A DNA stretch of 64,000 nt from Lachnospiraceae bacterium (GTDB lineage Bacteria; Bacillota; Clostridia; Lachnospirales; Lachnospiraceae), in assembly GCA_022796475.1 (NCBI GenBank), contig JAAWIS010000003.1, positions 23,305 through 87,304 of the forward strand, given 5' to 3'. Under the pieces are notes generated by a model. That model was given only the letters and a program-made list of their open reading frames with translations. It did no database searches and was not told where the DNA came from. The stretch's first letter is position 1, and each line of letters starts with the position of its first letter. Below are positions 53,873-63,637 of the stretch, piece by piece. Made by a program: the position numbers and the translations under genes.

Positions 53873-54715
53873 TTATCCTTTCACTGATCCGCTCATTAAG
53901 CCGGACAAAAAGTATTTTTGCATAAACAGGAACAGACAAGTAACCGGCAGTACCGCTACAACTGACGCTGCCATCAGGCCGCCCCAGTCAATCACATTAG
54001 AACCTTTAAACAGCATAATCGCCGGAGTCAGAGTCCTGTACTTATCGGTAGAGATAAAAATATACCCGAACATAAATTCATTCCACGCCTGGATAAAGGC
54101 ATAAAGGCCTGTGGATACCAGGCTGGGCACAGAAACCGGCAGGATAATCTTAAGCATGATCTGGAGCTTATTGGTCCCGTCAATCTCCGCCGCCTCTTCC
54201 AGTGTAATCGGAATCGTATCGAAAAAACTGCTCATCATAAAGGTGCACAGCGGAATCACAAACGTGGTATACGATAATATCAGGGAAATATAGGATTCCA
54301 GAAACCCCAGATTGCGCATAATCATATACAGCGGCACTAAAAGCAGCACCCCGGGAATCATCTGTGACATCAGCATGGCAAAATTGGACAGTTTAATCAA
54401 ACGTTCTTTGTAATAGCGGCTGAATGCATAACCTGCCATTACTGCAATCACCATGGAAATAAAGCAGGCAACCAGAGATACGAAAAAACTGTTTTTAATG
54501 TACTTTAAAAATCCTGCCGTAAACAATACTTTTGAAAAATTTTTCCCTGTAGGCATGGCCGTAACCAAAGATGGGACAGCCGATCGTATTTCCGAATCCG
54601 GTTTTATGGCCGACAGAACCATCCAGTAAAAGGGAAATACACAGATCAGGGTAAACAGTATTAGTAATAGATAAGAAACCACCTGAATAAAAAGTCTTTT
54701 TTTCCTGCTGAGCAT
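53873..54715 (-). CDS. Carbohydrate ABC transporter permease (MalG type)
   Basis: 280 residues, six transmembrane helices. N-terminal FTLICVFPFYWMVLSAIKPDSEI (about 18-40) and the EAA loop EAAEIDGTNKLQIMLKIILPVSVP (about 183-206) that contacts the ATPase. Pairs with the MalF-type permease ending 12 bp upstream. No ATPase gene is in the cluster, so a shared MsmX-like ATPase encoded elsewhere is expected (known for this family in Firmicutes; inference here). Confidence 0.93.
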   Translation of the reverse strand: MLSRKKRLFIQVVSYLLLILFTLICVFPFYWMVLSAIKPDSEIRSAVPSLVTAMPTGKNFSKVLFTAGFLKYIKNSFFVSLVACFISMVIAVMAGYAFSRYYKERLIKLSNFAMLMSQMIPGVLLLVPLYMIMRNLGFLESYISLILSYTTFVIPLCTFMMSSFFDTIPITLEEAAEIDGTNKLQIMLKIILPVSVPSLVSTGLYAFIQAWNEFMFGYIFISTDKYRTLTPAIMLFKGSNVIDWGGLMAASVVAVLPVTCLFLFMQKYFLSGLMSGSVKG

Positions 54716-54726
54716 TTGCTTTCCTC

Positions 54727-55623
54727 CTACTCCAGTGATTCGCTGATTTTTGTTCTTTGACGGTAATAGATAATAAAGATAAGGGACATTACCATAAACA
54801 TCATGGAAGACAGGGCGGAGGCCGCGCCTACATTAAATTTCTTCATGGAATACCGATATATCATAATAGGCAGCGTCTGAGTCGCATAGTTTGGCCCGCC
54901 CTCGGTCAGGATCCAGATAAAATCAAAATTAATTGCCGTCCAGATAATATGCATAAATACTATCACCAGGGATACGGACTTTAACTGTGGCAGTGTAATG
55001 TAGAAGAAGCGCTTAATCACCCCTGCACCGTCTATGGCCGCTGCTTCTAAAAGATCCGAAGAAATCGACTGCATGGCAGACAGGAAGGAAATCGTGTAAT
55101 AGGGAAAGGATCTCCATATATTGATCAGAATCACTGTAGGCATGGCGTACCTGGCATCCCCCAGGAAATCAACAGGGCCTTTCGTGATATGGGCTGCCTG
55201 AAGCAGATAATTAACGATTCCAAATTCCGTATTCAGCATCCAGTCCCAGGTCATGCCTGCCACAATGATAGGAACCAGCCATGGAATAAAAATCATGGTA
55301 CGGAAAAACGCCCTTCCTTTAAACTCCCGGTTTAACAAGATTGCCGTGATCATTCCCAGCAAATATTCCCCTAAAACGGAACCTGCCGTATAAATTATCG
55401 TATTCAGTACCGTTTGTTGAAACCGCTCGTCTGCAAAAATCAGTTCAAAATTCTGGATTCCAGCAAATCCTTCAGACGGTTTGATTAAGTTTACCTTGAA
55501 AAACGCGTCATGAACTACTTTCAGCAGCGGATAGCCCTTTAGTGCAACTAAAAAGATCAGCGCCGGTGCAACCATAATGACTGCCGTAAACTTTTTTCTT
55601 CTGCCTCTGCTCATTTTTCCCAT
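54727..55623 (-). CDS. Carbohydrate ABC transporter permease (MalF type)
   Basis: 298 residues starting MGKMSRGRRKKFTAVIMVAPALIF. Six helices, P-x(n)-WLVPIIVAGMTWDWMLN near 130-148 and EAA loop LEAAAIDGAGVIKRFFYITLPQLK (about 203-226). Start at 55623 follows AAGGAAATTTAAT; the longer frame to 55659 lies over the GGAGGAAGG. A 61-bp gap follows the binding-protein gene. Confidence 0.92.
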   Translation of the reverse strand: MGKMSRGRRKKFTAVIMVAPALIFLVALKGYPLLKVVHDAFFKVNLIKPSEGFAGIQNFELIFADERFQQTVLNTIIYTAGSVLGEYLLGMITAILLNREFKGRAFFRTMIFIPWLVPIIVAGMTWDWMLNTEFGIVNYLLQAAHITKGPVDFLGDARYAMPTVILINIWRSFPYYTISFLSAMQSISSDLLEAAAIDGAGVIKRFFYITLPQLKSVSLVIVFMHIIWTAINFDFIWILTEGGPNYATQTLPIMIYRYSMKKFNVGAASALSSMMFMVMSLIFIIYYRQRTKISESLE

Positions 55624-55684
55624 ATTAAATTTCCTTCCTCCTAAATATGGTAACGGCATGCAGCCCTTTGCGGCACCCGCCAGA

Positions 55685-57031
55685 TTATTTGCTTAGCTCT
55701 CCCGTATCCGCCAGGGATGCATTCACTGCGTCACTCAGCCAGCTTGCTGCTTCCTCCGGGCTTTTCCCTTCCTGGAGCACTTTCGCAATCGCATCACTCA
55801 TTGCCTGGGTCACACCAGCCAGCGTCACCGGCGGGAAGGAAATTCCCTCTGCCTCGATTTCCGAAAATCCTTTGCTCCAGATACTTTCTGTGTACACATC
55901 ACTTCTTGGAGAACCGTAAGCCCATACCTTCTCCTGCCACTCTTTCCCGGCAATCGCTTTCATCAGTTCAATCGCGCCTTCTTTATTCTTACTGTCTTTA
56001 AATACAAACATTGGTTTACATTCCATATAAGTATATGGTTTGCTTCCCTCAGGATAGGGGATGGCATATACCGAAACGTCTTCCATTGTTTCCCCGTACT
56101 GGCCTTCTTTATTCCTCAGCCAGTTGCCGGATACATGGGATGCCACAAGCCCTGTACAGAAATTATCATCCGTTTCCTCCCAGGACCAGTTCTTTGCGCT
56201 GGGATTTACAATTCCCTTATCAAATAAATCCTTGTAGAATTGGAATACTCTCGCCGCGTCAGCCAACTGTTTTGGATTCTCATTCCAGGTATTGCGGTAC
56301 AGTCCATCCTCCTGCAGGGAAGCGATCTCCACACCGCACTGTGCCAGATATACCAACAGCTCTTGGGGGGCACGGGTACTGGTTCCTGTAATTTCAAAAG
56401 GATAGTTTCCGTACTTCTCATAATGCCCCTCAAGGGCAGTCAGATCCTCCCAGGTTTTCGGAACTTCCAGGCCTGCTTCTTCAAAAGCCCCGCTGTGTAC
56501 CAGATAACCTCTTACAGACATCTCATTGGGGATCGCTACCACCTTGCCGTCCATACTCATAGCCTTTACCACAGATTCACTGAATACATCCTTCTCTTCC
56601 CAACTGTTAAACGCATCTGTCAGATCTTCTAAAATCCCCATATTATAAAACTCTCCGATATATTCCGGAAGCCCGTATGCACAATCGGGTACATTTCCTC
56701 CTGCTGCCGCAGTAAGGATTTTTTCATGAAGCATTTCATACGTAAAATTTGTATAATTTACCTTGTATCCGGTTTCTTCTTCGAACTTTTTAATCATTTC
56801 CAGTGAATACGTTTCCTTATCGCTGCCTGCCGTCCACTGGGTCCAGATCTCAATGGTCTGTCCTTCACCCCTTTTTCCCGCCTCTGTCTGTGCCGGAGGG
56901 GAGCTGCCTGCCTGCCCGCCCAAATTACTGCCAGAATCCTGCGCTGATCCCGTTCCGGACGAATTGCCGCTGCAGGCGGTTAACGATACTGCTAATGTAA
57001 GTGCTGCTATAGAAATCCATCTTTTTTTCAT
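55685..57031 (-). CDS. Sugar ABC transporter substrate-binding lipoprotein (cluster B, MalE-like)
   Basis: 448 residues with signal peptide and lipobox LTAC (Cys20), a Gly/Ser linker (21-55), then the family 1 solute-binding fold: IEIWTQWTAGSDKE (about 60), KFEEETGYKVNYTNFTYEMLHEKILTAAAGGNVPD (about 88-122). First gene of SBP-permease-permease-GH36-AKR. GAAAGGAAGAAAAA precedes the ATG. A TTGCTT/TATTTA pair with 18-bp spacing about 50-80 bp upstream may be its promoter. YesMN, encoded just upstream, is the likely regulator. Confidence 0.92.
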   Translation of the reverse strand: MKKRWISIAALTLAVSLTACSGNSSGTGSAQDSGSNLGGQAGSSPPAQTEAGKRGEGQTIEIWTQWTAGSDKETYSLEMIKKFEEETGYKVNYTNFTYEMLHEKILTAAAGGNVPDCAYGLPEYIGEFYNMGILEDLTDAFNSWEEKDVFSESVVKAMSMDGKVVAIPNEMSVRGYLVHSGAFEEAGLEVPKTWEDLTALEGHYEKYGNYPFEITGTSTRAPQELLVYLAQCGVEIASLQEDGLYRNTWNENPKQLADAARVFQFYKDLFDKGIVNPSAKNWSWEETDDNFCTGLVASHVSGNWLRNKEGQYGETMEDVSVYAIPYPEGSKPYTYMECKPMFVFKDSKNKEGAIELMKAIAGKEWQEKVWAYGSPRSDVYTESIWSKGFSEIEAEGISFPPVTLAGVTQAMSDAIAKVLQEGKSPEEAASWLSDAVNASLADTGELSK

Positions 57032-57159
57032 TTTTTCTTCCTTTCTCTCATTCTCTTCCTAATGATTCCCCCAATAAATATGCGCATATCCTAAGTAGAA
57101 GCAATAACCGTATTAATTCTGGTAAATTGACCATATCACAGGCCGCTTTTTTCTTCAAT

Positions 57160-57195
57160 AAAAAAGAAGGCGTCTGTTAAAAACGCCCTCTTTTT
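57160..57195 (-). terminator. Intrinsic terminator after the yesN-like gene
   Basis: On the minus strand GAGGGCGT pairs with ACGCCTTC around a 9-nt loop (57166-57190), followed by six T (57165-57160); T5 is also present on the other strand. It separates the SBP-YesM-YesN transcript from the ABC-GH36 operon. Confidence 0.8.
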
Positions 57196-57231
57196 CATAA
57201 AAAATACCCCCAGTCCCGTCATTTTTGCAGC

Positions 57232-58800
57232 TTATATTTTCATGGATTTTTTGTAATTTACCGGACTCTCCCCGTAATACTGCTTAAATTTTTCCGAGAA
57301 TGTCCGGGCATCCTGATACCCTACTTTTCTCGCCAGCTCCTGTGTACTCAGCCCAGTGTCCTCCAGCAGAATCTCCATAGCTTTCCCCATTCTTACTTCC
57401 ACCAGATAATCTTTAAAATTCTTCCCTGTCTTCTGTTTAAAAAATGTGCTGAAATAATAAGGGTTCATATAAAATTCTTTGGCCAGCAGCTTTAAATGAA
57501 TCTCTTCCTGGTAATGGTCCCGGATATAAAGCCGGATCTCCCGGATGGTCTTGTTCTCACTTCCAATATCAGCAAATACATTTCTTTCAATAAACTGGTT
57601 CAGGTAATTGTGTATCTGAGCCTTGACTCCCTGAAACGTCCCGATATCCCGGATCCTGGATACAAAATTTTCATATTTTGCCTGCTCATACGGCTCAATC
57701 CGGCAGTAGCGGTTCAGCTCCCTTGATAATTCCATTAAAAGTGCAATGCAGCGGTTTTCCGCCACAACACGGTTCCCATAATGAAGCTCCCCAATCAGTT
57801 CAAGGCAGGTTTCCAGGTTCTTTTCCCATTTTGCATCCTGTCTAAGAACTCCCCGCACAAAAACCTGGTACGCTTCATGGTAATCCTCAAAAGATTTATG
57901 GTAATCTTTGCTGATCTGATCATAACAGATAATCTCTTCCTGCTTAAAATAATATAGCTGACAGGCAAAAAAAGCCGTTTTATGGGCATATTTCAGCTCC
58001 GATAATTCCTTAACCTGCTTCCCGATCCCTGCAGTCAGTTTTACCTGATAAAGTTTTTCCATGGAATCTACAATATCCCGGATATCCGCCCAAACCAGGC
58101 CGTTGTCATCCTGATCGTAAAAAAACACCATGCTGCAGCAAACGGCCTCCCGCTTCAGGCAAAACCCCTTTTTCTTTTTCCTGGCCTGTTCCTCAATTTT
58201 CTTAAAAACCGTAAACCGAAGCAGTTCAAAATCACCGCGGCTCTTTTCTTTGCCCTCATCTCTTCTTACGCAAAAGCACACACCCGTATAATAGACTCCG
58301 GAAACCGGCACTCCCATTTCCTTAAACCTGCCGTATAAATCCTTAAATTCATACTCTGTCGTAACCGATTTAAACACCGCCTGGGTGCTGGTTTTATCTT
58401 CCTGCAGATATTCCAGGGACATCTTGTCCTCCAGTGCCCGCTCCGCTTTCCTAATGGCATTCTCCAGCTCCTCTTTTGCCACCGGCTTCAGCAAATACTC
58501 TACAACACCGTACCGCAGAGCCTCCTTGGCATAAGAAAACTCCTGATAAGCACTTAAAAAAATCACCTTAGAGCCAAGCCCCTTTTCCTTGATGTAATGC
58601 ACCACATCGATCCCCGACTGCTTCGGCATGGAAATATCGGATACCACGATATCCGGTGAAAATTCCTCCAGGCGCTCAATTAATTGCTCGCCATTCCTTG
58701 CCGTCGCCACCACCTCTGTATTCAGCATTTTCCAGTCTACCATTTTCATCAGTCCCTTGATGATCAATGGTTCATCATCTGCAATCACCACTGAAAACAT
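57232..58800 (-). CDS. Response regulator with AraC-type output domain (YesN-like)
   Basis: 522 residues. Receiver domain 1-120 with acidic DD (8-9), phospho-acceptor Asp55 in VSDISMPK and Lys107 in LLKP; a long middle region (130-410); C-terminal double HTH with IHLKLLAKEFYMNPYYFSTFFKQKTGKNFKDYLVEVR (about 425-461) and LSTQELARKVGYQDARTFSEKFKQYYGESPVNYKK (about 480-515). It activates sugar-uptake operons in known YesMN systems; here the target should be the operon starting at 57031. It follows the kinase gene by 3 bp. Confidence 0.93.
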   Translation of the reverse strand: MFSVVIADDEPLIIKGLMKMVDWKMLNTEVVATARNGEQLIERLEEFSPDIVVSDISMPKQSGIDVVHYIKEKGLGSKVIFLSAYQEFSYAKEALRYGVVEYLLKPVAKEELENAIRKAERALEDKMSLEYLQEDKTSTQAVFKSVTTEYEFKDLYGRFKEMGVPVSGVYYTGVCFCVRRDEGKEKSRGDFELLRFTVFKKIEEQARKKKKGFCLKREAVCCSMVFFYDQDDNGLVWADIRDIVDSMEKLYQVKLTAGIGKQVKELSELKYAHKTAFFACQLYYFKQEEIICYDQISKDYHKSFEDYHEAYQVFVRGVLRQDAKWEKNLETCLELIGELHYGNRVVAENRCIALLMELSRELNRYCRIEPYEQAKYENFVSRIRDIGTFQGVKAQIHNYLNQFIERNVFADIGSENKTIREIRLYIRDHYQEEIHLKLLAKEFYMNPYYFSTFFKQKTGKNFKDYLVEVRMGKAMEILLEDTGLSTQELARKVGYQDARTFSEKFKQYYGESPVNYKKSMKI

Positions 58801-58803
58801 CCC

Positions 58804-60627
58804 TTAATCCTCCTCTCGTTGAAAGACTGGCAAAGTGCACTTTACTAATGTGCCAAGCCCTGGCGTACTGCTTAAGGTTAACCCGTAATCTTCCCCAAAT
58901 TGAAGCCTTATCCTTTCCTCCACATTGTTCAGCCCAATGCTTACTTTTCCGCTTTTCTGCTTCTCCCGGACTATATCACCCCGAAGCATACCATTAATAT
59001 GAGCTAATGTTTCCTCATTCATTCCAATCCCGTCATCTATCACCGTAATCTCCAGCAAATCCTGCCGTATCTCGGTAAACAGGGCTATGGTCCCCTCACC
59101 TTTGGGCGACACTCCGTATTTGACGGAATTTTCCACAATCGGCTGTAATGTCAGCCGCGGGATCCTGCACCTTAACGTGTTATCCTGGGCATTAATCTCT
59201 AACTGGATCCCATTTTCATAGCGGAGCTGGATCAGAGTAAAATAATCCTGAATACTGTCCAGCTCCTCCTTCAATGTAACCAGACTCCTTGTATCGCTGA
59301 TCAGATACCGCATCTGTGCAGACAAGCTTTCCAGCATAAGCGCTGTGTCGCTGTCATCGTGGGTAATGGCCGACATCCGGATAGAATCTAACGTATTATA
59401 CAGATAATGTGGCTGAATCTGAGTCAGCAGCGCACTAATCTGGGCCTCTTTCTGGCGGATCTCCGATACGTATACTTTTTCAATATGCTTTTGGAGCTGC
59501 TGAGTCATGTTATTCAGCCCATCGCCCAGGACACCAAGCTCATCATTCGTATCAATCGCTACCCGTGTGTCTAAATTCCCTGCTTTGATCTGATCCATCG
59601 CTTCCTTTAGCAGCCGTATCGGCTTACCGGTTGTCCTGGCATAAAACCGATATAAAACCGTTAAAAGGATAATGCTAAGCATTCCCAAAAATAACGTGGT
59701 CCGGATAATCGAAGAATATGTTTTCTCCAAATTCGACCTGGGAAGAAGCTCAATTACCGTCCAGTCCGCCCCTTCCACCTGGCATCCGATATAGTACATC
59801 TGCCTGGCTTCCCGGTAAAACTGCCCCTCATTCTGCCAGGACAAATCCTGTCCCAGGCTGGAAAACAGACTTCCTTCTTTTATCTGCCCGTCTGACGCGA
59901 ATATTAATTCTTTGCCCTTCCAGTCTGCCACGGCAATCCGCTCACCTGGAGCCAGGCCGGATTCCCCAATAATATCCCGGAAACATTCGATACTCACATC
60001 AATATATAATGTGCCCAAAATTTTATTCCGGGCCGAGTAAATGGTTCTGGTATCCATCATATTTCGTGCATAGGTAAACACTTCCTGATCGGATTTTAAA
60101 TAGTAATCTGACGGATGGCTGGGAATCAGAAATACTCCGCTTTTCTCACAGGTAACATGCTTCTCTGCCCATTCATCCATTCGTTTCTGGTTTACGATTT
60201 TTTCAGGCGCCCTTGTAGTGGAATACACCCGCTTATTCTCATCTACAAAATAAACGTGGCATATCTGCTCATTTCGGTAAAGGATTTTTTTCAGCGCATC
60301 TTCAACAAGGTTTTCCCTTAAAATATCTGAAATGGAACCTTCGGTCATTATTTCATAAAAATACCCATAATCATCTGATTCATATTCATAAAGATATTTG
60401 CTGTATTCACCAATTTCCCCTAAAAGCCATTCAATATCATCACTGATCCCCTTAGTGATATGATATCCATTATTTACTGCTGCTTCCGACACAGCATGGA
60501 TATTGTTCTGGAACATAAAACTGCTGATCAGCATAAACGGGAATACCACCAGTCCTAAAAATGCCGCTGCAGACTTGGTAAATATACTGACATACCTGCT
60601 TTTTGTTTTTTCTCTGCCTTTTTTCAT
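58804..60627 (-). CDS. Sensor histidine kinase (YesM-like, His_kinase family)
   Basis: 607 residues: transmembrane helix 1 (about 16-38), an extracellular dCache-like sensor (40-290), helix 2 (about 298-318), HAMP (about 320-372, ending NDELGVLGDGLNNM), then the kinase with the His box QIQPHYLYNTLDSIRMSA (about 400-417), the N box LQPIVENSVKYGV (about 503) and G boxes DDGIGMNEETL and SIGLNNVEERIRLQFG. The signal is likely an oligosaccharide, perhaps presented by the upstream binding lipoprotein (inference). Confidence 0.93.
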   Translation of the reverse strand: MKKGREKTKSRYVSIFTKSAAAFLGLVVFPFMLISSFMFQNNIHAVSEAAVNNGYHITKGISDDIEWLLGEIGEYSKYLYEYESDDYGYFYEIMTEGSISDILRENLVEDALKKILYRNEQICHVYFVDENKRVYSTTRAPEKIVNQKRMDEWAEKHVTCEKSGVFLIPSHPSDYYLKSDQEVFTYARNMMDTRTIYSARNKILGTLYIDVSIECFRDIIGESGLAPGERIAVADWKGKELIFASDGQIKEGSLFSSLGQDLSWQNEGQFYREARQMYYIGCQVEGADWTVIELLPRSNLEKTYSSIIRTTLFLGMLSIILLTVLYRFYARTTGKPIRLLKEAMDQIKAGNLDTRVAIDTNDELGVLGDGLNNMTQQLQKHIEKVYVSEIRQKEAQISALLTQIQPHYLYNTLDSIRMSAITHDDSDTALMLESLSAQMRYLISDTRSLVTLKEELDSIQDYFTLIQLRYENGIQLEINAQDNTLRCRIPRLTLQPIVENSVKYGVSPKGEGTIALFTEIRQDLLEITVIDDGIGMNEETLAHINGMLRGDIVREKQKSGKVSIGLNNVEERIRLQFGEDYGLTLSSTPGLGTLVKCTLPVFQREED

Positions 60628-60642
60628 AATCCACCTGCCCGC

Positions 60643-62058
60643 TTAGCGATCCCGTATTTCCCGCCATCTCTCATCCAAATATCTGGCGGCTTCTTCTGCC
60701 GTCATGGCATTCCCTGCCAGCAGTGACAGTGTTTCCGTCAGTTCGCGCTGGAAGCCGCCGGAAATATCATTTGCCATCAGAAACGATTTTTCTTTCCGCG
60801 CATACCGGTAATCCACAATCAAATGCTGCTGTACCGAGGGTGCCGGATAAAGAATCCTTTTCTTTGTAGTAGGAAAACCATACATGGATTTTAAAATTTC
60901 CCTGTAATTCTCGTCCTCAAATAAAAACTGAAAAAACCGTTCTGCCGCTTTGTACCGCGCCGGATCCCCGGCACATTCCTTTGAAATGGCAAACTGGGCG
61001 CCAACTTCTGTAGCGGCTATCGTTGTCCCCAGCTTTGTAGGCGGAAAAAACCAGGCCAGGCGCACTGTGCTCTTATCATCCTCAATTTCCTTTCCTACAT
61101 TATTCCACATAGAACTGATGCAGTCCGGATCCGCCAGGATAATATTGGCAATAAAACTGGGTTTGGTGTAATACATTGCCACCTGGGCATTTAAAAACCG
61201 GGAAATAATCTGGCTGTCGTTCATATAAACGGAATCTTTCAGCACATTCTTACCCGTTATCAACTGCTGGTAATCCTGAAGCATAGTGATATATTCCTCT
61301 GACGTAAAATCAGGAACCCCTCTCTCCAGTTCTTTCCCTGCGGCAGGATATTCCGCAATATCTCCATCTATGTCCTGAACATCCTTTTCCTCATCTATCA
61401 GAAGCACATCTTTTTGGTAAAAATAATTCAGCCAGTATGCCACACTGTCCTCTTTCGTCCCCCCGCATACCAACGGCGCGATTTTATGCCGGTTAAGCTG
61501 GGCACACACCTCCAAAAACTGCTCGTAAGTCTTTGGCGCCTCCAGATTATACTGCTTAAACAGCACGTGATTATAGATAATCCCGTAAGTTGTAGTATAA
61601 ACAGGAACCGTGTAAATCCGCTGGTTTAAAGATTCCGGCTCTTCAATCAGGCTGCTTACTGAATCTGGTATTTCTCCCAGACGGTCATTATCCACATAAC
61701 TTTTCACATTGGAAATCTCAAACAGGTCAGGAAACTCATTTAACGCTTCCTTTACTTTCAGCGTTTCCTCATAAATCCCGCTGCCTGAATCCAGCAGTTC
61801 CAAATCAATATCTGGGTTTTCCGCCTCAAATTTGCTGCAAAGATCATCCATTACCAGCGACCAGGTGATATCTTCTCTGGAATACAGTACTTTTAATTGT
61901 GTTTTTTCATTCCCCTCTGTTTTTGTATACGGCTCCAGGCCTTCCGGTGCCTGCTCTATTGCCCCACAGCCGGATAATGCAAAAACCGTCCCCACTATAA
62001 AAAGATACCGTTTCCGTTCCTGCCATTTTCTCCATTTTTGTCCTTGTTCCGCCCGCAC
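60643..62058 (-). CDS. Solute-binding lipoprotein linked to the YesMN pair
   Basis: 471 residues from a GTG start at 62058, chosen because AAGGAG lies 8 nt upstream; a longer frame begins ATG at 62166 but would put 36 residues before the signal peptide. Signal KRKRYLFIVGTVFALSGC gives a lipid-anchored Cys. The mature part has the extracellular solute-binding family 1 layout (KFEAENPDIDLELLDSGSG..., YTVPVYTTTYGIIYNHVLF). No permease is next to it; it is directly followed by yesM (15 bp). It may be an accessory sensor protein for YesM or a second receptor for the ABC importer downstream. Confidence 0.82.
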   Translation of the reverse strand: MRAEQGQKWRKWQERKRYLFIVGTVFALSGCGAIEQAPEGLEPYTKTEGNEKTQLKVLYSREDITWSLVMDDLCSKFEAENPDIDLELLDSGSGIYEETLKVKEALNEFPDLFEISNVKSYVDNDRLGEIPDSVSSLIEEPESLNQRIYTVPVYTTTYGIIYNHVLFKQYNLEAPKTYEQFLEVCAQLNRHKIAPLVCGGTKEDSVAYWLNYFYQKDVLLIDEEKDVQDIDGDIAEYPAAGKELERGVPDFTSEEYITMLQDYQQLITGKNVLKDSVYMNDSQIISRFLNAQVAMYYTKPSFIANIILADPDCISSMWNNVGKEIEDDKSTVRLAWFFPPTKLGTTIAATEVGAQFAISKECAGDPARYKAAERFFQFLFEDENYREILKSMYGFPTTKKRILYPAPSVQQHLIVDYRYARKEKSFLMANDISGGFQRELTETLSLLAGNAMTAEEAARYLDERWREIRDR

Positions 62059-62323
62059 TTTTATTTCTCCTTGTATTGAAACAGAATGTTCCGATAGCTC
62101 CACTTCTGCTTGAATTTTTTTATTCGTATCTACAGCAATTTTTCTGATATGCCCCATAACCTTCATTCTGCTAATTGTTTAACTTCTCTTAGACCATGCT
62201 GTTTCATAAGCCTCTTCCCTAACAATCAGGACGTTAACTTTATTATACAAAAAAATTTCTGCCATTCAAGTGTAATTCAAAATCCCTGTCTGTACTGTCA
62301 GCATAAATTTACATATCTATCTT

Positions 62324-63622
62324 TTACCTTTTAATATCCCAATTCCCTTCTATTTCCAAAAAATCTTTTGCTATCTCTTTAGAAAACAACAACCCGTTGT
62401 CGCTATTTGTAAGAATAACTACATATTTATTCTGAAAAGGATACAGCACAAAAAGACTCTGAAACCCGGGATTAATGCCAGAATGCCAATAAGTTTCTCC
62501 TTTGCTTTCAGATTCTATGGCAATGCCCAACCCCCAACTATTAACAGCATCAATGTTCACAGCAGCAGAAAACATTTCTTTTACAGCTCCATCGCTGCTA
62601 TAATATTTTTCCATTAGCTCCTGACAAAATACAGACATATCTTCATTTGTAGATTTCAGGGTAAATGCACAGTTTGGCGCTTTTGCTACTATGTCATTTG
62701 TAACTGGTATGGTAACAGGAATTGCAAATCCTAAACTCAAAATGAGAATTGCTTCTATTGGTATCATAGCATAAAAAATTTTAGTGTTTTTTCGGGCAAA
62801 GAATAACGATACTCCCATAAATGCAAAACATATTCCAAAGGCAAACACTACTTTTGATACGAAAACAGCCAGAAAAAACATGTTCACAATACCCGCTATA
62901 ATAAAACAAACAATCAGGCTGATTTTATAGGAGAAAAATCGGGATTTTGTTACCTTCTTCATAACGAAAATAACCAGTAAAAGGGTAATAAACGCGATAA
63001 TAAAAACAGTGAATAGATACATTACAACCGAAGATAAATTCATATAAGGCGTAACTGTTCTTATATGTTCAAAAGTGCTGTTTTTCATCCCCAAAGGATC
63101 AAAAACATAATATTTTGCTGCCTGTTCCATCGTCATGCCACTGACACTTTCAATTACATTTTGCAGATAAATATATCCCACTCCGGAATAACAAAATTTC
63201 TCACCGGGATTTGAATATATTTTCTTGTCAATGCCTAATTCAAAAGAAGCTGAAAAGCCTGCTGTATGACATAATAATTGCTTTAACGTTATATCATATA
63301 ATCTTTCATCATTAGTAAGCATATCAGGATCCAAGAAAGCTGCGATTTTATCTTCAAGATTAAGTTTTCCCTCATCAACTAACCTTAAAGCGATATAAGC
63401 GCTGATGACCTTACCATTGGAAGCAAGTTCAAATACAGACTTTTCATCTATCCCATCACCATAATTCTGAAACATAATTTTATCATTTTCATAGTAAGCA
63501 ATCGAATATCCATTTATATCATAACTGCTTTCCATCAGCTCGGTTTCCTGTGTACCATGGCCTGTAATCCCCATCAATAATCCAGATAAAATAATTATAA
63601 ATGCCAACACTATTTTTTTCAT
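62324..63622 (-). CDS. Serine hydrolase (class C beta-lactamase-like) with membrane domain
   Basis: 432 residues from ATG 63622 (GAGG, 6-nt spacing; an ATG 12 nt upstream is less likely). Signal peptide 1-22; beta-lactamase/PBP-like domain with SNGK (SxxK, about 68-71), YSGVGY (YxN-like, but Gly in place of Asn, about 144) and a C-terminal HSG (about 388). Between the two halves, about residues 195-290, lie several hydrophobic segments (VVMYLFTVFIIAFITLLLVIFVM and others), so the enzyme is a split domain around a membrane region. Such proteins act as D-Ala peptidases or esterases; function unknown. Sequence is much more AT-rich than the rest. Confidence 0.8.
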   Translation of the reverse strand: MKKIVLAFIIILSGLLMGITGHGTQETELMESSYDINGYSIAYYENDKIMFQNYGDGIDEKSVFELASNGKVISAYIALRLVDEGKLNLEDKIAAFLDPDMLTNDERLYDITLKQLLCHTAGFSASFELGIDKKIYSNPGEKFCYSGVGYIYLQNVIESVSGMTMEQAAKYYVFDPLGMKNSTFEHIRTVTPYMNLSSVVMYLFTVFIIAFITLLLVIFVMKKVTKSRFFSYKISLIVCFIIAGIVNMFFLAVFVSKVVFAFGICFAFMGVSLFFARKNTKIFYAMIPIEAILILSLGFAIPVTIPVTNDIVAKAPNCAFTLKSTNEDMSVFCQELMEKYYSSDGAVKEMFSAAVNIDAVNSWGLGIAIESESKGETYWHSGINPGFQSLFVLYPFQNKYVVILTNSDNGLLFSKEIAKDFLEIEGNWDIKR

Positions 63623-63637
63623 AAGTTGCCTCATTCA

